Source: Bacteroidota bacterium
GTDB taxonomy: Bacteria > Bacteroidota > Bacteroidia > AKYH767-A > OLB10
Length of the DNA: 58,920 nucleotides
NCBI GenBank assembly: GCA_019136655.1
Contig: JAGVTU010000020.1
Coordinates: forward strand, 1-58,920
Direction: 5' to 3'
Part shown: in pieces, positions 1 through 8,910 of the stretch
How positions within the stretch are numbered: the first letter of the stretch is position 1
Layout of the letters: the number at the start of each line of letters is the position of its first letter
Notes under the pieces: model-generated
What the model saw: the letters and a program-made list of their open reading frames with translations, nothing else
Told to the model about the DNA's origin: nothing
The model's database searches: none
Position numbers and translations under genes: made by a program

Positions 1-680
1 TGCTCCTGTTGACCAAAGATAATTTGTATAACCTCCTCCTGCACTGAGTGTTGAATTGCCTCCCTGGCAAAATGCTGTTGTTCCTGTAATTGCCGGTGTA
101 GGATTTGGATTGACAGTAAGATTAAATGTAGTACTGCCTGTACAACCATTGGCATCTGTTACTGTTACGGTGTAAATACCCGAAGTGTTGGCTGAAATAT
201 TTGCACTTGTAGATCCTGTTGACCAAAGATAGGAAGTATAACTTCCTGCACTGAGTGTACTGCTCTGTCCCTGGCAGATAGAATTATTGCCCGTTATAGA
301 TGGCGTTGGATTTGTATTGGTATTAACAGCAACGGAAGCGGATGCAGTACATCCTCCGGGAAATGTAACTGTAACAGTATAGGTGGTTGCACTATTGACA
401 GTAATAGATTGTGTGGTTGCACCGTTACTCCAAAGATAACTGTTACCGGAAGTAGCGGTAAGTGTTGTAGCTTGTCCTGAACAAATAGTAGTTACTCCCG
501 AAATGGAGGCAGTTGGTGCAGCGACAGTTACAGAAATAGAATCACTTGCAAAACATGTAGGAGTAGCATACACAGTTACGGAATATGTTCCTGCTGCAGA
601 AACTGTAATTGTTTGAGTAGTTGCCCCTGTACTCCACAAATAACTGTTGCCTGCATTAGCTTGTAAATCTACACTACCAC
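1..680 (-). repeat. Tandem ~210-bp coding repeats (Ig-like modules)
   Basis: The segment around 1-52 recurs around 211-260, and less closely around 421 and 631. This gives a period of about 210 bp, matching the roughly 70-residue protein module. The stretch reading cctgttgaccaaagat is shared exactly by the first two copies; the older copies keep only ctccaaagat or a variant. The array probably continues beyond the window edge. Confidence 0.7.
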
Positions 681-1764
681 CCGGGCAAAGATTTGTTGAA
701 CCTATTGGAGTAATAGTTGCCGTTGGTGTCACAAAAATTATTTTCACCTGTCTGCTTGATGCAAAACACAGAGCAGCTCCATTGATAACTGCATACTGAT
801 AAACGCCTGTTGTTGTGATATTAGCTTCAGTTACGACAATTGTTTGTGTTGTTGCTCCATTATTCCAGGTAATATTACTACTGGTAGTTGATGCTGACAA
901 TATAACTGAATCGCCATGGCAAGCATAAATTGTATCTGAAGTACTTGGTACTCCGTTTACATACAAATTAAGATGACCAATACTGGTAAAACTTTTTGCT
1001 TCAAGAAAAACACCTGAATCATATGCTCCATCACCCACATCTGCAATTGCAAATTTCATGTGATAAGTCTGACAAGGCTGAACTGCCGTACCGGCATTGA
1101 TCACATGCGTAAATCCATCAAAAAATATTGCACCACCTCCGTTAGCTACATTATCGGTGTAATAAGCACAATTGGTACATGGTCCGGTTGCTACACCACC
1201 ACTGTTTCCGTTATTTACGTTATCAATTGAAACCGGAATGGTAGTAGAAGGTATTAAAGCCAGGTTTTTTGAACCGACAATACCCGGCCCTGAAATATAA
1301 AAAGCAAACACATCGTTGAAACCTGCATTTACAAACTCATTATACTCTTCTGAACCAAATACAAACCGAAAACCAATACTGTCGGCTGCAGGTGTAAAAT
1401 CAAACTCCAATACCGCTGCATCTTGAGTCAGAAGAGGGCTTACTATCATATTCAACTGTGCATCTCCGCTGGCTCCTAAATCTGTATTGTGAAAATCGCT
1501 AGGTGGTGATGTTGGTGTTTGGCCGGCATTCCCTGTAGAGAGAAAAATTCCTTTTGCTATACCCAGATTACAACCGCCTGCACAACTGAAAAGACCACGT
1601 GCTGAGGCATTGCCTGTATAAGTAATGTTGCTAACTGTTACTCCTGTTCCAACTAAGGAATCAACGATAGCATTTACGGGATTTCCTGAAGTTACTGTTA
1701 ACTGTGCTTGTCCCTGTATTGATGCAATAACAAGAACTGCTAAAATCAATAATTTGTTTTTCAT
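1..1764 (-). CDS. Choice-of-anchor L / Ig-like repeat surface protein (3' end outside window)
   Basis: The reading frame starts at the ATG at 1764 and is open to the window edge (588 codons), so the C-terminus is missing. The N-terminus is a signal peptide (MKNKLLILAVLVIASIQGQAQ). Residues about 20-300 carry the anchor-L fold, recognised by FRFVFGSEEYNEFVN and the following NDVFAFYISGPG. After that come Ig-like modules of about 70 residues with a repeated core (SGNSYLWSNGATTQ type, ending in ITVS..GTYSVTV). Such proteins are normally exported by the type IX secretion system and end in a sorting domain; that end would lie beyond position 1. Likely a cell-surface adhesin or matrix protein; the ligand is unknown. 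A good promoter lies just upstream (1786-1815). Confidence 0.85.
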   Translation of the reverse strand, partial: MKNKLLILAVLVIASIQGQAQLTVTSGNPVNAIVDSLVGTGVTVSNITYTGNASARGLFSCAGGCNLGIAKGIFLSTGNAGQTPTSPPSDFHNTDLGASGDAQLNMIVSPLLTQDAAVLEFDFTPAADSIGFRFVFGSEEYNEFVNAGFNDVFAFYISGPGIVGSKNLALIPSTTIPVSIDNVNNGNSGGVATGPCTNCAYYTDNVANGGGAIFFDGFTHVINAGTAVQPCQTYHMKFAIADVGDGAYDSGVFLEAKSFTSIGHLNLYVNGVPSTSDTIYACHGDSVILSASTTSSNITWNNGATTQTIVVTEANITTTGVYQYAVINGAALCFASSRQVKIIFVTPTATITPIGSTNLCPGGSVDLQANAGNSYLWSTGATTQTITVSAAGTYSVTVYATPTCFASDSISVTVAAPTASISGVTTICSGQATTLTATSGNSYLWSNGATTQSITVNSATTYTVTVTFPGGCTASASVAVNTNTNPTPSITGNNSICQGQSSTLSAGSYTSYLWSTGSTSANISANTSGIYTVTVTDANGCTGSTTFNLTVNPNPTPAITGTTAFCQGGNSTLSAGGGYTNYLWSTGA

Positions 1765-1785
1765 ATCAATGGCTTTTATTATGTC

Positions 1786-1815
1786 CAAAGATATATAAAA
1801 ATATTAATTAACAAA
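1786..1815 (-). promoter_or_regulatory. Bacteroidota-type promoter of the anchor-L protein gene
   Basis: On the minus strand TTTG (1815-1812) is followed after 18 bases by TATCTTTG (1793-1786). This matches the Bacteroidota -33/-7 consensus TTTG-N19-21-TAnnTTTG within one base of spacing. Predicted transcription starts near 1780, about 16 bases before the ATG. Confidence 0.55.
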
Positions 1816-1833
1816 ACATGTTTTGGGTCAAAT

Positions 1834-4617
1834 TTAATGGGCTTCGAGCCAGTTGGCACCTACTCCAATTTCAACTTCCAGCGGTACATTGGTCTTTAAG
1901 GCTTGAATCATTCTGTCATGAATAATTGGTTTTATGGTTTCCAGTTCACTCTTATGTGCATCAAAAACGAGCTCGTCATGCACTTGCAGCGTCATACGTG
2001 TTTTGAGTTTAAGTTTTTTGAATTCATCATAGATATTAATCATGGCCAGTTTTATTAAATCAGCTGCACTTCCCTGAAGCGGTGCATTTATTGCTTCGCG
2101 CTCAGCAAAACCACGTACCGTAAAATTTCTTGAGTTAATATCCTTCAGATATCGTCTGCGACCCATGATGGTTTTGACATATCCATTTGCTCTTGCAAAC
2201 TCAAGTGTATCGTTCATATAGTTTTTCAGCTTAGGATATTGCACAAAATAATTTTCAATCAGTTCACTTGCTTCCTTACGCGGAATACCCAATCGCTGCG
2301 ATAATCCGAATGCTGAGATGGCATAAATAATTCCAAAATTTACCATCTTGGCCTTACTCCTCATTTCTTTAGTAACATCATCCATCGCCACATTATATAC
2401 TCGTGCTGCAGTAGCTCTGTGTATGTCGTGCCCTTGTCTGAATGCTTCTAGCATGTTTTCATCGCCACTGATTTCAGCTGCCAAACGAAGTTCAATCTGT
2501 GAATAGTCAGCAGATACCAATACATGTTCGTCATCACGTGCAATAAATGCTTTACGTACTTTCTGTCCGCGTTCAGTACGGATAGGAATGTTTTGCAAGT
2601 TCGGACCTATGGAGCTTAACCTTCCTGTTGATGCAATGGTCTGGTTAAAAGTTGTATGCACTCTTCCGGTTTTAGGATTAATCATCTGAGGCAATGCATC
2701 CACATAGGTTGATTTCAGTTTTGTAAGCTCGCGGTATTCGAGAATTTTTTCAGCAATAGGATATTCTGTTGCCAACTTACTCAACACTTCTTCGTTGGTA
2801 GAATGCTGGCCTGTAGCTGTTTTTTTGTCAACAGGAAGTTTTAAATGACCAAACAACACATCACCTAATTGCCTTGGAGAATCGAGATTAAACTCCATTC
2901 CTGCAAGTGAAAATACCTGATCACGGTAATGAATCATTTCCGTTTCCAACTCTTTGCTGTATGATTTAAGATAAGGCTCATCAATTTTCACACCTTCATA
3001 TTCCATATCAGCAAGTACTTCAATCAATGGCAACTCTATTTTATATAACACATCTTCCACTTCACGCTTTTGTACCATTGGACTTATCACCTGTTTCAAC
3101 TGAAAAGTAATATCGGCATCTTCAGCAGCATATTCAGAAATTTTTTCAAGAGGAACATCGCGCATACTCCCCTGCCCTTTTCCTTTCTTGCCTATAAGTT
3201 CTTCAATATGCACAGGAGTGTATCCAAGATAGGTTTCACTCAGATAGTCCATTCCATGTTTCATATCAGCTTCCACCAGATAATGTGCTATCATGGTATC
3301 GTAAATGGGCAAACTCACCTCTACTCCATAACGCCTCATCACCAACATATCGAATTTTATATTCTGACCGATCTTTACAATCGTTTTACTCTCCAGAACC
3401 GGTTTAAACTTCAGGCAAATTTCTTTAGCTCTTTTCTCATTATCAGGGCAGGGAACATAATAACCGGTTCCTTCTTTGAACGAAAAAGACAAACCTACAA
3501 TGCTTAATGAAAAATAATCGAGTGAAGAAGTTTCAGTATCAAAACAAATTTCTTTTTGCTGTAACAATTCATTCACCAGATTTTCGATTGCATCATCATC
3601 TTGCACAACAATGTAATGATGTGGAGTATTGCTTATGTTCTTCCCTTTTTGAATATCCGACTTCGGACTTATCTCTTCATCACCGAATAAACTTGCCTGA
3701 ACAGGAACAACGGTTTTTTGTTCCCTGTTTACAGAAAATGTTTCACCTAAAATTCTTTTACCTAATGAACGAAATTCAAGCTCAGTAAAAATCTGAGATA
3801 ACTTTTCTTTGTCAGGTTCCGACATCAGCAAATCATCATCACTTACTTCCACAGGAACATCGAGAATGATGGTGGCTAACTGCTTACTGATTCTTGCCTG
3901 TTCAACATTGCTCCTGATATTCTCACCGAGTTTTCCTTTTATCTCATCTGCAGAAGCAATCACATTTTCCATGCTTCCATATTCTTTAATCAGCTTCTTG
4001 GCTGTCTTTTCCCCAACACCGGGAATCCCGGGAATATTATCCACTGCATCGCCCCACATTCCGAGTATATCTATCACCTGCTCGGTATTCTCAACCTCCC
4101 ATTTTTCAAGAACTTCTTTCACACCCATTATTTCTATTTCATTACCTTGACGTCCGGGTTTATAAATAAAAATATTCGGTGACACCAGCTGTGCATAATC
4201 CTTATCAGGAGTAACCATGTAAATGATATGTCCGTCTTTCTCTTTTTGCTTTGCAATAGTTCCAATTACGTCATCGGCTTCATAACCATCACACTCCAAC
4301 ATTGGAATCTTAAATGCTTTGATAATCTCTCTGATATAAGGAATAGCATACTGAATATCTTCAGGCATTGCCTCGCGGTTTGCTTTATAAAAACTGTGTT
4401 CAGCAGCGCGGTTTGTTTCAGCGGCTGCATCAAACACTACTGCAATATGAGTTGGTTTTTCTTTTTTTATTAAATCGAACAATGTAGTTGTAAAACCACT
4501 AATGGCAGAAACATTCTGACCTTTGCTGTTGATCAGTGGATTTCTGCTGAAAGCAAAATAAGCACGATAAATAAGTGCATAGGCATCCAGCAGAAACAAT
4601 CTTTTATCTTCGTTCAT
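1834..4617 (-). CDS. polA: DNA polymerase I
   Basis: Repair and Okazaki-fragment-processing DNA polymerase, about 927 residues, the usual family length. Three domains are visible in order. The N-terminal 5' nuclease has FLLDAYALIYRAYFAFSR and GIPGVGEKTAKKLI. The 3'-5' proofreading domain keeps its acidic pair (CFDTETSSLDYF), so it looks active. The family-A polymerase has motif A DYSQIELR near residue 700, motif B RSKAKMVNFGIIYAIS and motif C QVHDELVFD near 880. The frame could begin with TTG at 4620, but the ATG at 4617 overlaps the TGA of the upstream cysteine desulfurase gene (TGATG), a typical coupled start, so I chose it. The two genes form a tight pair. Confidence 0.97.
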   Translation of the reverse strand: MNEDKRLFLLDAYALIYRAYFAFSRNPLINSKGQNVSAISGFTTTLFDLIKKEKPTHIAVVFDAAAETNRAAEHSFYKANREAMPEDIQYAIPYIREIIKAFKIPMLECDGYEADDVIGTIAKQKEKDGHIIYMVTPDKDYAQLVSPNIFIYKPGRQGNEIEIMGVKEVLEKWEVENTEQVIDILGMWGDAVDNIPGIPGVGEKTAKKLIKEYGSMENVIASADEIKGKLGENIRSNVEQARISKQLATIILDVPVEVSDDDLLMSEPDKEKLSQIFTELEFRSLGKRILGETFSVNREQKTVVPVQASLFGDEEISPKSDIQKGKNISNTPHHYIVVQDDDAIENLVNELLQQKEICFDTETSSLDYFSLSIVGLSFSFKEGTGYYVPCPDNEKRAKEICLKFKPVLESKTIVKIGQNIKFDMLVMRRYGVEVSLPIYDTMIAHYLVEADMKHGMDYLSETYLGYTPVHIEELIGKKGKGQGSMRDVPLEKISEYAAEDADITFQLKQVISPMVQKREVEDVLYKIELPLIEVLADMEYEGVKIDEPYLKSYSKELETEMIHYRDQVFSLAGMEFNLDSPRQLGDVLFGHLKLPVDKKTATGQHSTNEEVLSKLATEYPIAEKILEYRELTKLKSTYVDALPQMINPKTGRVHTTFNQTIASTGRLSSIGPNLQNIPIRTERGQKVRKAFIARDDEHVLVSADYSQIELRLAAEISGDENMLEAFRQGHDIHRATAARVYNVAMDDVTKEMRSKAKMVNFGIIYAISAFGLSQRLGIPRKEASELIENYFVQYPKLKNYMNDTLEFARANGYVKTIMGRRRYLKDINSRNFTVRGFAEREAINAPLQGSAADLIKLAMINIYDEFKKLKLKTRMTLQVHDELVFDAHKSELETIKPIIHDRMIQALKTNVPLEVEIGVGANWLEAH

Positions 4618-5753
4618 CAATTTTTGTTTAAAATACTTTTTACTTTTTCGATGGTATAGTTGATTTCTTCTTCAGTAGTAAACCGTCCAAGACTAAATCG
4701 CACAGAAGCATACGACTCATCGTCACTCAACCCCATTGCTTTCAGTACGTGTGACGGTTGCTGCATTGCCGAAGTACAGGCCGAACCTGCAGCCACTGCA
4801 ACAGGCCTGATATTTTTAATCATCTCTTCGCTTTTCAAATCCTTAAACATCAGGTTGGTTGTATTGCAAAGTCTGTCTTTAATGTTGCCATTAATAAAAA
4901 CATTGCCTTGATGTGTGAGACTTTGTTCGAGCAGCGTACGCAAACGTGACTGACCCATGGAATCTGTCAGCAACTCTTGTGCTGCCAGTGCACAAGCTTC
5001 GCCTAATCCAACAATACCCGGCACATTGAGCGTACCTGAACGCATACCCTTTTCGTGTCCTCCACCATGAATCTGTGCTGCGACACTTAGTCGTGGATGT
5101 TTTCTGCTGATGTAAATGGCACCAACTCCTTTTGGTCCATAAATTTTATGTGCTGAAATAACGCATGTATCAATATTATCTTCCTTTACATGAAATGGAA
5201 TTTTTCCTGCAGCCTGTGTAGTGTCACTGAAAAAGAACACACCCGTTTCGTGGCACAACTCTCCAATCTCCTTCACCGGAAAAACCACCCCTGTTTCATT
5301 GTTGGCGTACATGGCTGCTACCATAACCGTATCTTTTCTGATGGTATTTTTCAGTAATTGCAAATCAATTGTTCCGTCACGATGAACAGGAAGCAGCGTG
5401 ATGTCTGCACCTTTTGTTTTCAGAAACGATAATGTATCGAGCACTGCCATGTGCTCTGTCTGATAAGAAATGATGTGTTTACCCTTCTCACTGTAATTTT
5501 CGTAAACACCTTTAAGAGCAAGATTAATTCCTTCTGTTGATCCAGAGGTAAAATAAATTTCACCTTTCTCACAACCTATGAGTGCCGCTACTTTTTCTCT
5601 TGCCTGTTCTACTGCTTCATCTGCAGCCCAGCCATAAGCATGTGTTTTGCTTGAAGCATTGCCGAATTTCTCAGAAAAATAAGGAAGCATTCTTTCGAGC
5701 ACACGTTTGTCAACAGGGGTTGTGGCATTATAATCGAGGTAAACTGATTTCAT
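4617..5753 (-). CDS. Cysteine desulfurase (NifS/IscS family)
   Basis: A PLP-dependent enzyme that takes sulfur from L-cysteine as a protein persulfide for Fe-S clusters and thio-modified tRNA. The PLP lysine is K203 in SAHKIYGPKG. The persulfide cysteine is C326 in AAGSACTSA, and the short loop around it fits the IscS/NifS (group I) type. The start MKSVYLDYNATTPVD is characteristic of the family. At 378 residues the length is normal. mnmA, which uses such sulfur, lies about 4 kb away but is not in the same operon. The stop codon overlaps the polA start (TGATG). Which of iscS, nifS or csd is the right name cannot be decided from this window. Confidence 0.93.
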   Translation of the reverse strand: MKSVYLDYNATTPVDKRVLERMLPYFSEKFGNASSKTHAYGWAADEAVEQAREKVAALIGCEKGEIYFTSGSTEGINLALKGVYENYSEKGKHIISYQTEHMAVLDTLSFLKTKGADITLLPVHRDGTIDLQLLKNTIRKDTVMVAAMYANNETGVVFPVKEIGELCHETGVFFFSDTTQAAGKIPFHVKEDNIDTCVISAHKIYGPKGVGAIYISRKHPRLSVAAQIHGGGHEKGMRSGTLNVPGIVGLGEACALAAQELLTDSMGQSRLRTLLEQSLTHQGNVFINGNIKDRLCNTTNLMFKDLKSEEMIKNIRPVAVAAGSACTSAMQQPSHVLKAMGLSDDESYASVRFSLGRFTTEEEINYTIEKVKSILNKN

Positions 5754-5774
5754 TTAATAAGACAGAAAAAATAA

Positions 5775-6524
5775 ATGTCTAATTTTGGTTCTAAGATAAA
5801 CAATTATTTTATGCACACCCACTCGCCTGTACATCACGGTCATCATCAGGAAAAACACTTTACACAATCAGATCTTATTCGTGATATTGTCATTGGAATG
5901 GCTGACGGATTAACAGTTCCCTTTGCACTTGCAGCAGGGCTAAGCGGTGCTGTTGACAGCAATACCATTGTCATTACAGCAGGACTTGCTGAAATATGTG
6001 CAGGATCAATTGCAATGGGTTTGGGAGGTTACCTTGCAGGACAAACAGAAGTGGAACATTACAACAGCGAACTGAAGCGCGAATATTATGAGGTGAAAAA
6101 TTTTTACGAAAAAGAAAAAGAAGAAGTGCGTGAAGTGTTTGCGCAGTATGGGTTATCAGAAAAAACACAACATCTTGTTGCTGATGAAATAGCTAAAGAC
6201 GAAGACAAGTGGGTTGAGTTTATGATGCGTTATGAATTAGGTCTTGAAAAACCGGATGAGAAACGTGCAGGAAAAAGTGCTTTAAACATCGGTATCTCCT
6301 ACATTGTTGGAGGAATCGTTCCATTAAGTGCTTACTTTTTTACCGAGCATCCTCAGGAGGGATTGTATTATTCATCACTGATTACCATTGTGTGCCTGTT
6401 TATTTTCGGATATTATAAAAGTAAGTTCACAGGACAACCACCGTTGAAAGGCGGTTTAAGAACAACCATAATAGGAATTATTGCAGCAGGTGCTGCTTAT
6501 GGTATTGCACGATTAATCAGCTAA
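5775..6524 (+). CDS. VIT1/CCC1-family metal transporter
   Basis: Integral membrane protein related to vacuolar iron/manganese transporters. DIVIGMADGLTVPFALAAGL followed by ITAGLAEICAGSIAMGLGGY are the first two helices with the metal-path residues. A charged helical segment (about residues 85-150, rich in E and K) is the cytoplasmic metal-binding domain of VIT1, and three further hydrophobic helices close the protein. It probably exports Fe2+ or Mn2+. Divergent from csd with only 21 bases between starts. An in-frame ATG at 5811 gives a His-rich start (MHTHSPVHHGHHQ) and lies downstream of a perfect -7 box at 5780-5787, so the real start may be 5811. Confidence 0.88.
   Translation: MSNFGSKINNYFMHTHSPVHHGHHQEKHFTQSDLIRDIVIGMADGLTVPFALAAGLSGAVDSNTIVITAGLAEICAGSIAMGLGGYLAGQTEVEHYNSELKREYYEVKNFYEKEKEEVREVFAQYGLSEKTQHLVADEIAKDEDKWVEFMMRYELGLEKPDEKRAGKSALNIGISYIVGGIVPLSAYFFTEHPQEGLYYSSLITIVCLFIFGYYKSKFTGQPPLKGGLRTTIIGIIAAGAAYGIARLIS
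5780..5787 (+). promoter_or_regulatory. -7 box TAATTTTG
   Basis: Perfect match to TAnnTTTG. It lies inside the first codons of the longest VIT1 reading frame but about 24 bases upstream of the alternative ATG at 5811, which argues for the shorter protein. No clear -33 TTG was found. Confidence 0.35.
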
Positions 6525-6560
6525 AATAATCAATAATACTTTTTTTGCAGAAGGTATTTC

Positions 6561-8237
6561 TTACTGTTTTATCAGCTTTCGTTTATAAACACCTTTATCC
6601 GTAATGATACGAAGTGTGTAAACACCTTTGGCAAAAGTTTGAGTGTTGAGCTGAAAACTGTTGATGATATATGGATTAAATATTCCCGTTTTTTTCGCTA
6701 ACAGTTTACCTGTAATGTCAAAAATTTCTGCTGAATATTTACGGTTACTGTCTGCATAAAAATTTATATTGAGCGTATTTGAAAATGGATTAGGGTAAAC
6801 ATTTTCAATAAAATCTCCTTTACCAAAATTGGGATTATTAACTGACAGCAACATCATTCTTGCAGAATCGAAATTCGGAATTCCATAGCCCAACAACGAA
6901 TCAGGATTCAGATATTGCGAAGCACTTTGTTTGACAGCTTCAATTATCTGCATATTGGTTGCAGACGGAACACTTTGCCACAGGCAGGCAACCATACCGG
7001 CAATCACAGGGCATGAAAAAGAAGTACCATTACCTGAGAAAACAGAATTATCGTAAGGGCTCGAAACATAGGTGCCCATTCCCTGAGCTGAAACAGTTGG
7101 TTTCACACGGCCATCGGCTGCAGGGCCTGTGCTGCTGAAAAAAGCATACTGCTCAACAGAGTCAACAGCGCCTACGGTAATAATACTGTCGGCATCACCG
7201 GGACTTATAATGTAATGCCATGGATTGTTGCCTTCATTCCCTGCACTGTTTACCACAATCATTCCTTTGCGTGCTGCCATGGTTGCAGCAATAGCGATGG
7301 GAGTTGTGCGTCCATCCAAATCGGCATAGGTGTGGCTTAAAGTAGAATCGTCAAACGTAAAATATCCGAGCGAACTTGAAATAATATCTGCACCTACACT
7401 GTCGGCTGCCTCGGCAGCAGTAGCCCAGTTATATTCTTCAACAGGATTTTCAGTGAAGGCATCTTCAGAGCGAAAAAGATAAAAGGATGCTTCAGGTGCT
7501 GTACCAATTATATTTCCAGGATCATTTGCACCAATAATAGAAAAGCACATGGCACCATGAGAATGGTCGTCATACACATTGGTTTGATGATCTACAAAAT
7601 CATATGTATCAATAATTCTGTTATGAGCGCGCAGGCTGTCGAATGCTGTCATCACATCCACATTAAAAAAACCTGCATCCAACATTGCAATAATTTTTCC
7701 GTTTCCGCGGTAACCCATGTCGTGCAGTTTGTCACCGTCTATCATTTTAATTTGATTTTGTGCATAACCATAATTATAAAATGATGATGTTGAAGCAACT
7801 TTCTGCAACTGATGTTGCATGTATGATAAATTTTGCAATACAAAGCTGTATTTGTTTACATGATGCCCATTTGCTGACGGACGTCCAACAACTTTTGTCT
7901 GTTTCACAAAAGGTAAACCATTGATTGCAGCCAAAGCATTTGGCGCTGACGATACATCAACGGTAACTTCATTCAGCCATTTGGAAGTATTCAAAATTAT
8001 CGCTCCGGTATTTTTTATTGCATTGATATAAGCAGGATTTACAGGAAGGTCGGTTGAATCAATGGCAATGGAAGCCTGTGTTCTGCGTGCTATTGCCTGT
8101 TGAGATAAATACGCTGAAGGATTTGACAAAGTATAAGGAGTTCCGCCTTTATCATTTAACAAAACTGCAATTCTGTTCTGAGCTTTGACAGTTTGCGAAA
8201 ACAGAAAAATAAAAATCAGGAGTAAAAATCTTTGCAT
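6561..8237 (-). CDS. T9SS-secreted subtilisin-like (S8) serine protease
   Basis: Secreted protease of 558 residues. A signal peptide (residues 1-20, cleaved after KAQ) is followed by a propeptide-like region to about 150. The catalytic triad is D187 (AMLDAGFFN), H227 (DDHSHGAM) and S406 (GNGTSFSCPVIAG); the oxyanion asparagine is N334 (NSAGNEGN). Residues about 480-558 are a T9SS type A sorting domain (VYPNPFSNTLNI, then KGVYTLRIITDKGVYKRKLIKQ). Last gene of a tight operon, starting 4 bases after the preceding lipoprotein gene. Substrate unknown; probably released or bound at the cell surface after sorting-signal removal. Confidence 0.93.
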   Translation of the reverse strand: MQRFLLLIFIFLFSQTVKAQNRIAVLLNDKGGTPYTLSNPSAYLSQQAIARRTQASIAIDSTDLPVNPAYINAIKNTGAIILNTSKWLNEVTVDVSSAPNALAAINGLPFVKQTKVVGRPSANGHHVNKYSFVLQNLSYMQHQLQKVASTSSFYNYGYAQNQIKMIDGDKLHDMGYRGNGKIIAMLDAGFFNVDVMTAFDSLRAHNRIIDTYDFVDHQTNVYDDHSHGAMCFSIIGANDPGNIIGTAPEASFYLFRSEDAFTENPVEEYNWATAAEAADSVGADIISSSLGYFTFDDSTLSHTYADLDGRTTPIAIAATMAARKGMIVVNSAGNEGNNPWHYIISPGDADSIITVGAVDSVEQYAFFSSTGPAADGRVKPTVSAQGMGTYVSSPYDNSVFSGNGTSFSCPVIAGMVACLWQSVPSATNMQIIEAVKQSASQYLNPDSLLGYGIPNFDSARMMLLSVNNPNFGKGDFIENVYPNPFSNTLNINFYADSNRKYSAEIFDITGKLLAKKTGIFNPYIINSFQLNTQTFAKGVYTLRIITDKGVYKRKLIKQ

Positions 8238-8241
8238 GCTA

Positions 8242-8910
8242 TTATTTTTTGTTAGATGATATCAGTGTTTCAGTATAATGGATGATACGTCCACCCGGGC
8301 TGCCTTGCAGTGAGTCGTACACTTCTTTATAAATCATCCCCACACCGGCTGCATACTTTTCATAATGCCTTCGTTTTTCAAAACCATAATCATAATCCAC
8401 CTGTCTGACGGTAAGCGTACTGTCGAAGTTTAGGTTATTTGCAAAATATGGTTCATCTATACTGATGATTTTATAATCTTCAAACTCATCAGCCATATAA
8501 TTTTTAGCGTTACCATTCCAGTGTTCGTCCAACTCTACCGGGAAAACAAGTTTTACATAGGTGATGTTATCTTCTTTCTTTTCTACACTTGTGGTTAACA
8601 GATTTGCTGTCCACACTTTGTAAATCTGCCAGGGGTCTGTATCTGAATTGCGGGTATATCGTTCCAGTCGGAATGTAGGTCTTCCTTCGTTATCTGAAAA
8701 AACAGACTCAACACGTTCAAGCAGCTGGTAGCTGCTGTCATAAGTATTCAGGTCTTTATCAAACAAACTAACATCATAAATCAATGAATCGCCAACCTGC
8801 ATAGGAAAATAACGATAGCTGATTTCTCCTTTCACTGATTCGTCCTTTTTACAACCGGCATAAACCAAAGCGAAGATTGAAATTATCAATAGTATGTTGG
8901 CTTTTTTCAT
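8242..8910 (-). CDS. Putative lipoprotein of unknown function
   Basis: 222 residues. It starts with a lipoprotein signal (MKKANILLIISIFALVYAGC, lipid cysteine at 20) followed by the charged KKDES typical of Bacteroidota lipoproteins. The rest is a mature domain rich in tyrosine and aspartate (FPMQVGDSLIYDV near the start), a pattern seen in many small Bacteroidota periplasmic or surface lipoproteins. No enzyme motif recognised. Its ATG overlaps the mnmA stop by four bases (ATGA), so it is translated from the same message, and the S8 protease follows after 4 bases. Confidence 0.8.
   Translation of the reverse strand: MKKANILLIISIFALVYAGCKKDESVKGEISYRYFPMQVGDSLIYDVSLFDKDLNTYDSSYQLLERVESVFSDNEGRPTFRLERYTRNSDTDPWQIYKVWTANLLTTSVEKKEDNITYVKLVFPVELDEHWNGNAKNYMADEFEDYKIISIDEPYFANNLNFDSTLTVRQVDYDYGFEKRRHYEKYAAGVGMIYKEVYDSLQGSPGGRIIHYTETLISSNKK

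Noticed and set aside
3070..4473. Chain of plus-strand frames opposite polA
   Set aside because: Antisense shadows of a highly conserved gene; compositions unlike proteins of this genome.
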